A stretch of DNA of 10,050 nucleotides from Sandaracinaceae bacterium (GTDB lineage: Bacteria > Myxococcota_A > Polyangia > Polyangiales > Houyiibacteriaceae). Every line of letters starts with the position of its first letter. The stretch's first letter is position 1. The DNA lies in NCBI GenBank assembly GCA_012514415.1, contig JAAZAH010000183.1, positions 1-10,050 on the forward strand, given 5' to 3'. Both the position numbers and the translations under genes were made by a program. The notes beneath the pieces were generated by a model, which worked only from the letters and a program-made list of their open reading frames with translations, had not been told where the DNA came from and made no database searches. This document shows positions 1 to 6,721 of this stretch, piece after piece.

Positions 1-195
1 CACCCGCTCGGGCCATTCGCGCTCAAGTTTTGCTTCCTCAAGCCGTTCAAAGCTCCCATCACCCGAATCGTTATCAATGAGATAGATCGGCGCGTGGGCG
101 TAGCGTTCGGTCGCCTTGAGCGCGGCTTCGACCGCCCGAATCGCGAGGCCTGCGCTCCGGTAGTTTAGGATTATCGTCGCGACGCTCGGGCTCAT
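1..195 (-). CDS. GT2-family glycosyltransferase, N-terminal fragment (runs off left edge)
   Basis: Only the first 65 residues lie in the window, and the frame stays open to base 1. The product begins MSPSVATIILNYRSAGLAIR, followed about 20 residues later by YLIDNDSGDGSFERL. The IILNYRS strand and the IDNDSGDGS loop match the nucleotide-sugar-binding start of family 2 glycosyltransferases, especially the rhamnosyltransferase/WbbL-like group, whose usual form is VVVNYN...VVDNASTDGS. Family members move a sugar from a nucleotide donor to a lipid-linked or nascent glycan at the cytoplasmic membrane face. The donor and acceptor cannot be read here, and the catalytic C-terminal half is missing. The start is ATG at 195-193, which overlaps the PKS stop (192-194) as ATGA, and an AGGAG sits 9 bases upstream inside the PKS end. 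The gene is therefore probably co-transcribed and translationally coupled with the PKS. Family assignment is good; specificity is unknown. Confidence 0.85.
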   Translation of the reverse strand, partial: MSPSVATIILNYRSAGLAIRAVEAALKATERYAHAPIYLIDNDSGDGSFERLEEAKLEREWPERV

Positions 196-3100
196 TCAGC
201 CGTTCTCCTCTCGTCAGCAGCTCGGTACTCCGCGCGACGAAGCTCTGCGCGAAGCCGCGATGCCAAAACTCGTACATTGGGCGAGAGCACCATGCTGTCG
301 TGATCCCCCGGTACTTCGACTACGCGCAAATTCGGCATCCACTTCCCCCAACCTTTGTCTTCGCTGAGACGGCTTCGGTCGTGGCTGAGTCGGGTTCCGT
401 CGCGAAGGATATAATGTACTGGGAGCGGTGGACGATAGAGTGTGACCGGTCCCTCATAGGGACGAAGCTCGACCTTCTCTAGGGCACGCAAAAAGGCCTC
501 GCCGACGATGCGATCGCGCGGACCCTCTTGAAGCTCACGCTCGAAGCCACGTTGCGCCCGCCGAAATTGTTCCCGCTCCCATTGGATGCGCCGCTCGAGT
601 CGCTCTATCAGATGGAACGGCCCGTAGCGCTTCAGATCTTGGAGAAGCATCTCGGCGCGATCAAGTCGGCGAATGGGCGCCGAGCGCGGCGGCGGTGTAT
701 CGAGGAGAACGAGCGCAGCAACCTCTTCACCTCGTGCTTGAAGTAGATGCGCAAGTTCGATGGCGGTGAGGCCCCCTCCACTGAAGCCGCCAATCAGGTA
801 TGGCCCCTTGGGCTGAATCGAACTGAGCTCTTCGACCATATCCTGCGCGGCTTCGGCGAGCGATTCATGAGGCTCTTCTCCCGGGCGGAGTCCTCTCGCT
901 TCGATGCCGTAGACGCGGCGATCGGGTGCGAGAAGGAGCCCAAGATGTCGAAGGTTCAAGATGTTTCCGAACATGCCGGCGACGCAGAAAAATGGCGTCC
1001 CACCTTGGCCTCGTCCGCCGTCGATCGGGACGATATGCCGCGAGGAAACCTGATGCACTTCGGGGCGCACGCGCTCCTCGAGGAGCGGCCGGATCCGTTC
1101 GGCGATGGACTCGACGGTCGGTGCTTCAAAAAGCACCGAGAGGCCGAGCTCTACGCCGAGCTCGCGTTTGACGCGCTGAAAGAAGCGGACGGCGATGAGG
1201 GAATGCCCGCCGAGGTCAAAGAAATCGTCCGTGACTCCAACCTCTGTGATTCCGAGGAATTCCGAAAAGAAGGCGGCGAGCTTTGCCTCGAGCTCATCGC
1301 GGGGCGCGATGTATTCGCTTTCGAGATCGGGACGCTCAAAACTCACAACCTCCGTGCGCTTTTCGAGCGCGGCGCGCCGTTCTTGGAGCTGCTCGATGCA
1401 GAGCGGTGTTGCGATCATCTCGATGGGTGCGCCATGTCGAAGCGTTCGGTCGATGATGCTCGGCAACTCTTCGGCGCGGATCCCTAGCCGCATCTCTTCA
1501 AGGAGCGCTTCGTCGGCCAACTGCATCTCGCGCCCCGCTTTTTGTTGCGGCGCATCGACGAAAGCCCCATCGAGCTGACGCATCGTGAAGCCCTTGATCT
1601 CGGCGACGACCTCGCCCGAATGCGATGAGAGAAGCACATCAAAGCTCGCAGATTTCTCGCCGCTCGATTCACTCTTTAAGGTGATATGGCTGAGAAGCCT
1701 TGGCGGGAGAGGGCGATGCACCGCGAAGGATTCGTAGCCCATCGGTGCCCACAGCCCCTCGCTCGAATCGTAACCGCGTGAGAGCTCGAGCGCGAAGCCC
1801 GTCGCGAGATCGAGAAGACCGGGATGAAGGACGAAATCCGAAGCTTCGGCGGCGAAGGCTTCTCGCAGCTCGAGCTCCGCGAACGCCTCACCTTCACGAA
1901 ACCCACGCGCGATGAGCACTTCGAAGCGTGGCCCGAAGCGAAGGTTGTCGGCCTGTCCCGTACGGAGACGCTCTCCGAATGGCGCGCGTTCGTCGAGGTA
2001 GCCAAGGATCCGTTGAGGGTCGATGCTCAGCTTCGATGACGGCGCCGCACGGAGGCTCGCGAGAAGAAGCAACCGTTCGTCGTTCGTGCCTCGCCCGGCA
2101 AAGAACTCCACATCGTAAGCATCTCCGCGGGACGAGATGACGATCGAGACCTTCTCACGCTTTTCGTCGGGGATAAGGAGCGGAGCGAGGAAGCGGACCG
2201 AGTCGATCTGGATGCCGTCGTCCATACCGAGCTGTTGAGCTGCCTCGGCGATCATCGCGAGATACGCTGTGCCGGGAAGGACGGGGACGCCTTCGAGGGT
2301 TCGATGCTCGTCCAGAAAGAACGCTTCGCGAGGCGAAAGTGTCTTTTCGAATGTGATACGATCTTCTTGAAGGATCGCTCGGTCGACAAGCCGCGTGTTC
2401 AACTCGATGATGCGCTCGGGCGACGAGCTCTCGACCCCGAGGGCGCGCGCGGCCATGCCGAGGTCGGCGATCATCCCGAGCTCGAGTGCGATGCAGCGCG
2501 TGCCGTCGGGTCGATCCATCGCACGCGCAAAGGCGTTGAGGAAGGCGTTGGCGGCGACGTAGTCGATCTGTCCTGCGGCGGCGAGCTCGACAGAGATCGA
2601 AGAGAAGAGCAGGATGAACCTCGGGGGAGCCTCGCGCAGGAGGTTGAAGAGGGTGAGCGTCCCGTCGACCTTGGGCGCAAAGACCTCTTCGATGGTCAGC
2701 AGGTCTTTCTCGAAGAGCAGTCCATCGCGAAGGGTCCCTGCCGTGTGAAATACCCCGTCGATGGGCCCGAAACGGGCGCGTGCTTCACGAAGCCCGTCGC
2801 GCATGGTGTCGAGGTAGGTGATATCGCTCTCGATGATCTCGACCTCGGCGCCGGCCGCTTCGAGCTCGGCGATGCGATCGAGCATCGATGTTGCCTCGGG
2901 GGCGAGGAGCGGGTTCTGCCGCAGCCTAGGCCACTCGCTTCGCTTTGGAAGGGAACGGCGCGTGCAAAGAATGAGCTTTGCATTGAAGTGTTCTGCGAGA
3001 TGACGGGCGATGATGAAAGAAGCTCCGCCGATTCCACCCGTGATGAGATAGGCACCACCTTCTCGTAGAAGGCTCGGGGCGCGATCATCCACTTTGAGAG

Positions 3101-6100
3101 CCTGACGCACACGCCGAAGGCGGTGAGCGCCCCGATAAGCGAGGATGTCGGATTGAGGTTCGGCTTCGAGCTCATCGAGTAAGTTGTTGAGCGATCCCGC
3201 CTTCACAATCTTTCGCTTCACACCCAAGACGCGGCGCTCTTCGACCTCAAGATCGATATAGACGGCATTCAGTCCTTCGATCTCGTTTGGCCCGACTAGA
3301 ATGGGTCCGATCGCCGTTGCTTTCTCAGGCCAGGGGGCCGCCTCATCATCGATCCGGAGCGAACCATTCGCGAGCGTGATCAGCTCGGGAAGTGCATCAA
3401 ACTCAGCCTCGGCAAGCGCGCGAAGTAGTGAGTGAAGGGAATGAAAGCCGAGTTCGATGTTCCGATGGAAGAAGCTCGAGCCTGGACGAAAGCGCTCCTC
3501 ACCGGTCACGAGGAGGCCATGCACAATCCGCGTTGGATGAAAGGCCCGAGCGTGGAGCTGACGAAAGAGCTGCTTGAAATCGTCCTCGCGCCGTTCGGGA
3601 GCGAATCGAAAGTCGCCGTTTCGTATCTCTTCAAATCCCTCGCCGGGCCGTGCGATCACGAGCTCATGCCCGCGCTCACGGATCGCTTCGATGAGCGGGT
3701 CGAGCTCCGGGCCGTCCACGAAAAGAAGGACGCGCTCACGGCGCCGCACTCCGTGGATGAGGCGCGGGGCGCTGCGCATAAAGCATGGCCGCTCGAAGAA
3801 GTCGCTCAAGTCGCGGCGTTCGAGCGTCTCGCCTTGGGTTTCGGGAGCGCGTTTGAGTGGCTCGTAGAAATACCGCCGATGCTGGAACGCATAACTCGGC
3901 GCGCGATCGAGCCTTCCGGCCGCAAAAAGATCCTCGACCTTGACGCTCGCTCCCGACGCATAGAGTTCGACCAACGTCCGCTCAAGGTGTTCGGCTTCGC
4001 CGAGTGCGGCGCTTGACGGCATCAGGTTAAAAAGCGCGCGACGATCGAATCCGCCATGCGCTGCCGCGAGGGCGGTGAGCGCCTGTCCTGGACCGACTTC
4101 GATGAGTAGCGCCTCGCCGCAGCTTCGATGAGCAAGCTCAAGGCATTCATAGAAGCGAACCTGATGCCGTAGATGTTTCGTCCAATACTCAGGCGATCGC
4201 GCCTCTTCCTCTGTGAGCGGCTCGCCGGTTCGATTCGAGGCGATGGCGATCTTCGGCGCCCTAAGATCGAGTGCTTCGAGGTGGGTGCGGAAGCGATCCA
4301 GGATCGGATCGAGGAGTCGTGAATGCGCCGCGATGTCGATCGGGATTTTCTTGGCTTCGATGCCTTCGTCTCGAAGCCGGCGTTTGAGCGCTTCAAGCTC
4401 CTCGAGCGGCCCCGAGGCAACCGAAAGCTCCGGCGCGTTCTCGGCGGCGATATCGAGCGCATCTCCAATGCGCAGCGCAAGCTCTTGCGCGGGAAGGTTC
4501 ACGCTGAGCATGCCGGAGCGAGGAACCTCCTCAAAAAGCTCTCCTCGTAGGCGAACGAGTCCAACCGCATCGCGGAAGCTCATGACGCCCGCGACGCACG
4601 CGGCCGTGTTTTCGCCCATCGAGTGACCGATGAGAAGGTCCGGCTCGATCCCGCGGCGCATCAAAAGACGCGCGAGCGAGACCTCGATGATCAGCGTCGC
4701 CGGGAGCTGATTCGAGGGGAGGGCGAGTGTATCGGCATCGCGCAAAGTCGCGAAGAGATTGCCCCCTCCGAACTCCCGAAAATACTCGGCACCCTCCCTA
4801 AGATCTTCCGCGAAATCGGTGTCTTTCTCGCTTAGTTCAAGACCCATCCGCGGAAGTTGAGCGCCCCCGCCCGGAAAGAGAAGAACTGTCTTGGGCTCTT
4901 GGAGACGCCGCCGCTCGCGGATCAATCGAGGGTCGCTCGAGCGCAGGCGCTCCACCGCTTCCTCACGGCTTCTCGCGCTCAGAACGACGCTCTCCTCGTA
5001 GAGCTCTCGCCCACGATACAAGGTCGTAGCGAGATCCGTCAGGCTCGGGGCCTCATCGGATTGTAGCCATTCGACGAGCCGATCGCGCTGCTCTCGAAGC
5101 GCCCGCTTCGTTCGCTGCGAAATGAGCAGGTATCGCGGCGAGCCGTCGTCGATGCTCATTCTTCGAGGAGGAGGCTCTTCGATGATGACGTGTGCATTCG
5201 TTCCACCCACGCCGAGGCTATTGACCGCTGCGCGCCGGGCGCCTTCGAGGCAGGGAAAATCAACAAGCCGATCGGCGACTCGGAAGGGGCTCCGTTCAAA
5301 ATCGATGTTGGGGTTTGGTTTCTCGAAGTTCGCGTTGGGTGGAATCACGCCATCGCGCACCGCGATCGCTGCCTTGATGAGCCCGAGAACGCCCGCTGCT
5401 GTATCGAGGTGCCCAATATTCGTTTTGATCGAGCCGAGATAACAGAAGCCGCGCGCCTCCGTATTGGCCCGAAAGGCTTGGGTCAGGGCCTCGACCTCGA
5501 TGGGATCGCCGAGATACGTCCCCGTCCCATGGCATTCAATGAAGCCGATGCTCTCCGGCGAGACGCCCGCGAGCGTTTGCGCCTCGACAATGGCCGCTGC
5601 CTGTCCCTCGACACTCGGCGCGAGATATCCGGATTTGCGCGATCCGTCGTTGTTGATCGCCGAGCCTTTGATGATGGCGTGGATGCGATCGCCGCTCTGA
5701 AGAGCGTCCTCGAGGCGCTTGAGGATGACGACGCCGACTCCGCTTCCAAACACCGTGCCTTGGGCACGTGCGTCGAAGGCGCGGCAATGCCCATCGGGCG
5801 AGAGGACCTCACCTTCGCGGTAGAGATACCCCCTACGATGCGGCAATTCGATGGTGACGCCGCCCGCGATCGCCGCGTCGCATTCGCCCGAAAGAAGGCT
5901 TTGGATTGAAAGGTGAACGGCGACGAGCGAGGTCGAGCATGCCGTCTGGACATTCACGCTCGGACCTCGGAGATCGAGGATGTGACTGAGCCGTGTCGCG
6001 AGAAAGTCTTTGTCGTTTCCGGTATGGCGGAGGAGAAAGAAGCCAACGTCTTTGATGAGCTCAGGATGGCTCATCACATTTTCACGGAAGTAGGTCCCCA

Positions 6101-6491
6101 CGCCGCACCCGGCAAAGACGCCGATGGGCCCGCCAAAACGCGAAGCGACGAGGCCGGCATCCTCGAGCGCCTCATATGCACACTCGAGAAAATGACGATG
6201 CTGAGGATCCATGATCGCGGCATCCATCGCGCTGAGTCCAAAGAAATCCGGATCGAAGTCCTCCATTGCCGGAAGCTCGGCATAGGCGTGCACATAATTG
6301 GGTAGGTCGACGAGGGAAGGGTCCTCTCCGTTGGCGATGAGCTCGTCGCGATCGGCAAATCGAATCGCCTCTTTCCCCGCGAGAAGGTTCGCTTTGAGCT
6401 CTTGAAGGTTACGCGCACCAGGCACCCTCGCTGCCATTCCGACGATCGCGATATCGGTCTCCGCGTATTCGCGCTCTGACTCATCCGCCAT
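192..6491 (-). CDS. Stand-alone type I polyketide synthase, KS-AT-KR-DH-ACP-TE (2099 aa)
   Basis: Single-module cytoplasmic synthase that extends an acyl chain with dicarboxylyl-CoA units, then reduces, dehydrates and hydrolyses it. Domains (residues): ketosynthase 11-437 with Cys185 (TACSTS), His321 (HGTGT) and His361 (NIGH); acyltransferase 535-840 with Ser624 (GHSMGE), Arg649 and His723; structural KR half about 900-1130; catalytic KR 1140-1375 with TGGIGG, Lys1274, Ser1298, Tyr1311 and Asn1315; dehydratase 1380-1640 with His1396 and Asp1561; carrier 1730-1805 with phosphopantetheine Ser1764 (GGHSL); thioesterase 1815-2085 with Ser1904 (GFSGG), Asp1931 and His2064 (PGDHDSM). All main catalytic residues are present, so it is probably active. 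There is no docking segment, loading domain or enoylreductase. KR precedes DH, the reverse of the usual order. ATG 6491 has GGAGGAG 8 bases upstream. A free 3-hydroxy or 2-enoyl acid is the expected product; chain length and iteration are unknown. It overlaps the downstream glycosyltransferase. Confidence 0.95.
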   Translation of the reverse strand: MADESEREYAETDIAIVGMAARVPGARNLQELKANLLAGKEAIRFADRDELIANGEDPSLVDLPNYVHAYAELPAMEDFDPDFFGLSAMDAAIMDPQHRHFLECAYEALEDAGLVASRFGGPIGVFAGCGVGTYFRENVMSHPELIKDVGFFLLRHTGNDKDFLATRLSHILDLRGPSVNVQTACSTSLVAVHLSIQSLLSGECDAAIAGGVTIELPHRRGYLYREGEVLSPDGHCRAFDARAQGTVFGSGVGVVILKRLEDALQSGDRIHAIIKGSAINNDGSRKSGYLAPSVEGQAAAIVEAQTLAGVSPESIGFIECHGTGTYLGDPIEVEALTQAFRANTEARGFCYLGSIKTNIGHLDTAAGVLGLIKAAIAVRDGVIPPNANFEKPNPNIDFERSPFRVADRLVDFPCLEGARRAAVNSLGVGGTNAHVIIEEPPPRRMSIDDGSPRYLLISQRTKRALREQRDRLVEWLQSDEAPSLTDLATTLYRGRELYEESVVLSARSREEAVERLRSSDPRLIRERRRLQEPKTVLLFPGGGAQLPRMGLELSEKDTDFAEDLREGAEYFREFGGGNLFATLRDADTLALPSNQLPATLIIEVSLARLLMRRGIEPDLLIGHSMGENTAACVAGVMSFRDAVGLVRLRGELFEEVPRSGMLSVNLPAQELALRIGDALDIAAENAPELSVASGPLEELEALKRRLRDEGIEAKKIPIDIAAHSRLLDPILDRFRTHLEALDLRAPKIAIASNRTGEPLTEEEARSPEYWTKHLRHQVRFYECLELAHRSCGEALLIEVGPGQALTALAAAHGGFDRRALFNLMPSSAALGEAEHLERTLVELYASGASVKVEDLFAAGRLDRAPSYAFQHRRYFYEPLKRAPETQGETLERRDLSDFFERPCFMRSAPRLIHGVRRRERVLLFVDGPELDPLIEAIRERGHELVIARPGEGFEEIRNGDFRFAPERREDDFKQLFRQLHARAFHPTRIVHGLLVTGEERFRPGSSFFHRNIELGFHSLHSLLRALAEAEFDALPELITLANGSLRIDDEAAPWPEKATAIGPILVGPNEIEGLNAVYIDLEVEERRVLGVKRKIVKAGSLNNLLDELEAEPQSDILAYRGAHRLRRVRQALKVDDRAPSLLREGGAYLITGGIGGASFIIARHLAEHFNAKLILCTRRSLPKRSEWPRLRQNPLLAPEATSMLDRIAELEAAGAEVEIIESDITYLDTMRDGLREARARFGPIDGVFHTAGTLRDGLLFEKDLLTIEEVFAPKVDGTLTLFNLLREAPPRFILLFSSISVELAAAGQIDYVAANAFLNAFARAMDRPDGTRCIALELGMIADLGMAARALGVESSSPERIIELNTRLVDRAILQEDRITFEKTLSPREAFFLDEHRTLEGVPVLPGTAYLAMIAEAAQQLGMDDGIQIDSVRFLAPLLIPDEKREKVSIVISSRGDAYDVEFFAGRGTNDERLLLLASLRAAPSSKLSIDPQRILGYLDERAPFGERLRTGQADNLRFGPRFEVLIARGFREGEAFAELELREAFAAEASDFVLHPGLLDLATGFALELSRGYDSSEGLWAPMGYESFAVHRPLPPRLLSHITLKSESSGEKSASFDVLLSSHSGEVVAEIKGFTMRQLDGAFVDAPQQKAGREMQLADEALLEEMRLGIRAEELPSIIDRTLRHGAPIEMIATPLCIEQLQERRAALEKRTEVVSFERPDLESEYIAPRDELEAKLAAFFSEFLGITEVGVTDDFFDLGGHSLIAVRFFQRVKRELGVELGLSVLFEAPTVESIAERIRPLLEERVRPEVHQVSSRHIVPIDGGRGQGGTPFFCVAGMFGNILNLRHLGLLLAPDRRVYGIEARGLRPGEEPHESLAEAAQDMVEELSSIQPKGPYLIGGFSGGGLTAIELAHLLQARGEEVAALVLLDTPPPRSAPIRRLDRAEMLLQDLKRYGPFHLIERLERRIQWEREQFRRAQRGFERELQEGPRDRIVGEAFLRALEKVELRPYEGPVTLYRPPLPVHYILRDGTRLSHDRSRLSEDKGWGKWMPNLRVVEVPGDHDSMVLSPNVRVLASRLRAELRRAEYRAADERRTAE
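205..209 (-). promoter_or_regulatory. Shine-Dalgarno (AGGAG) for the glycosyltransferase, inside the PKS 3' end
   Basis: On the minus strand the sequence reads GAGAGGAGAACGGCTGAATG. The AGGAG core lies 9 bases before the ATG at 195 and falls within the last codons of the PKS. It fixes the glycosyltransferase start and shows that ribosomes can initiate there as well as re-initiate after the overlapping PKS stop. Confidence 0.75.
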
Positions 6492-6499
6492 TGGACGCT

Positions 6500-6506
6500 C
6501 TCCTCC
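6500..6506 (-). promoter_or_regulatory. Strong Shine-Dalgarno (GGAGGAG) for the PKS
   Basis: On the minus strand GGAGGAG ends 8 bases before the ATG at 6491, close to ideal spacing. It supports this start, and the protein then enters the ketosynthase almost at once (IAIVGMAARVPGA from residue 14). Confidence 0.8.
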
Positions 6507-6583
6507 GCTCGGTCACCTGCACCTCAGTTTGTAGAAACCGGGGTGTCACCAGCGAGATACGCTAGGACGGGTGTGATCTTGCT

Positions 6584-6613
6584 CGGTCGGGACAAACTCA
6601 TCCGGTCGGGGAC
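6584..6613. repeat. Direct repeat CGGTCGGG, two copies 19 bp apart
   Basis: CGGTCGGGAC at 6584-6593 is followed by CGGTCGGGGAC at 6603-6613, with starts 19 bases apart, or about two helical turns. A shorter related CTCGGTC also occurs at 6508. The spacing would suit a dimeric regulator binding one DNA face, but in a GC-rich region an 8-base match can arise by chance. Confidence 0.35.
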
Positions 6614-6649
6614 GCAGAAAGAGAACGGCTAGCAGGAATCGCTTCGACT

Positions 6650-6683
6650 TGAGTATTCAGCCGCCCAACTCCGGGGATACTCG
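6650..6683. repeat. Inverted repeat/hairpin upstream of the chain-length gene
   Basis: GAGTAT (6651-6656) is the exact reverse complement of ATACTC (6677-6682). The pairing extends through two G-U wobbles and a C-G to nine pairs (6650-6658 with 6675-6683). An inner CCG (6661-6663) pairs with CGG (6672-6674) across an 8-base loop. It lies 38 bases before the ATG at 6722 and has no T-run after it, so it does not look like an intrinsic terminator. It may be an operator or a 5' leader structure. Confidence 0.45.
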
Positions 6684-6721
6684 CCCAGCCCTTCCGTATA
6701 TCGGCAGCACGGGGGCTATTC

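Larger units (their letters stand above)
6492..6721. promoter_or_regulatory. 230-bp divergent intergenic region between the PKS and the chain-length gene
   Basis: Both transcription units must start here or be read through from here. It contains the PKS Shine-Dalgarno, a 9-base palindrome GGTGTCACC (6542-6550), a direct repeat of CGGTCGGG (6584 and 6603) and a hairpin at 6650-6683. It has more A/T-rich patches than the flanking genes. I looked for -35/-10 pairs on both strands and found only poorly spaced partial matches, such as TTGAGT at 6649 and GATACT at 6676, which are 21 bases apart. The promoters are therefore inferred from the divergent layout and not identified. Confidence 0.55.

Noticed and set aside
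74..277. Minus-strand 67-codon frame across the PKS end
   Set aside because: It runs out of frame over both the PKS thioesterase end and the glycosyltransferase start, which are clearly the real frames.
747..1487. Plus-strand open frame of 246 codons
   Set aside because: It lies opposite the PKS carrier and thioesterase, whose catalytic motifs are intact. It has no family motif and no Shine-Dalgarno of note.
2235..3068. Long open frame (277 codons) on the plus strand inside the PKS
   Set aside because: It is antisense to the intact KR and DH regions. Its translation is charged low-complexity sequence with no recognisable domain, as expected for a shadow frame in GC-rich DNA.
5190..5909. Plus-strand open frame of 239 codons opposite the ketosynthase
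   Set aside because: It mirrors the highly conserved KS coding sequence, and its translation is not protein-like.
192..6491. Frequent GAGCTC/CTCGAG strings as a possible repeat family
   Set aside because: They follow from the preferred Glu and Leu codons (GAG, CTC) in Glu-Leu-rich proteins and show no regular spacing.
6649..6681. TTGAGT and GATACT as a sigma-70 promoter for the chain-length gene
   Set aside because: The spacer is 21 bases, too long, and the elements overlap the hairpin arms. Not called.
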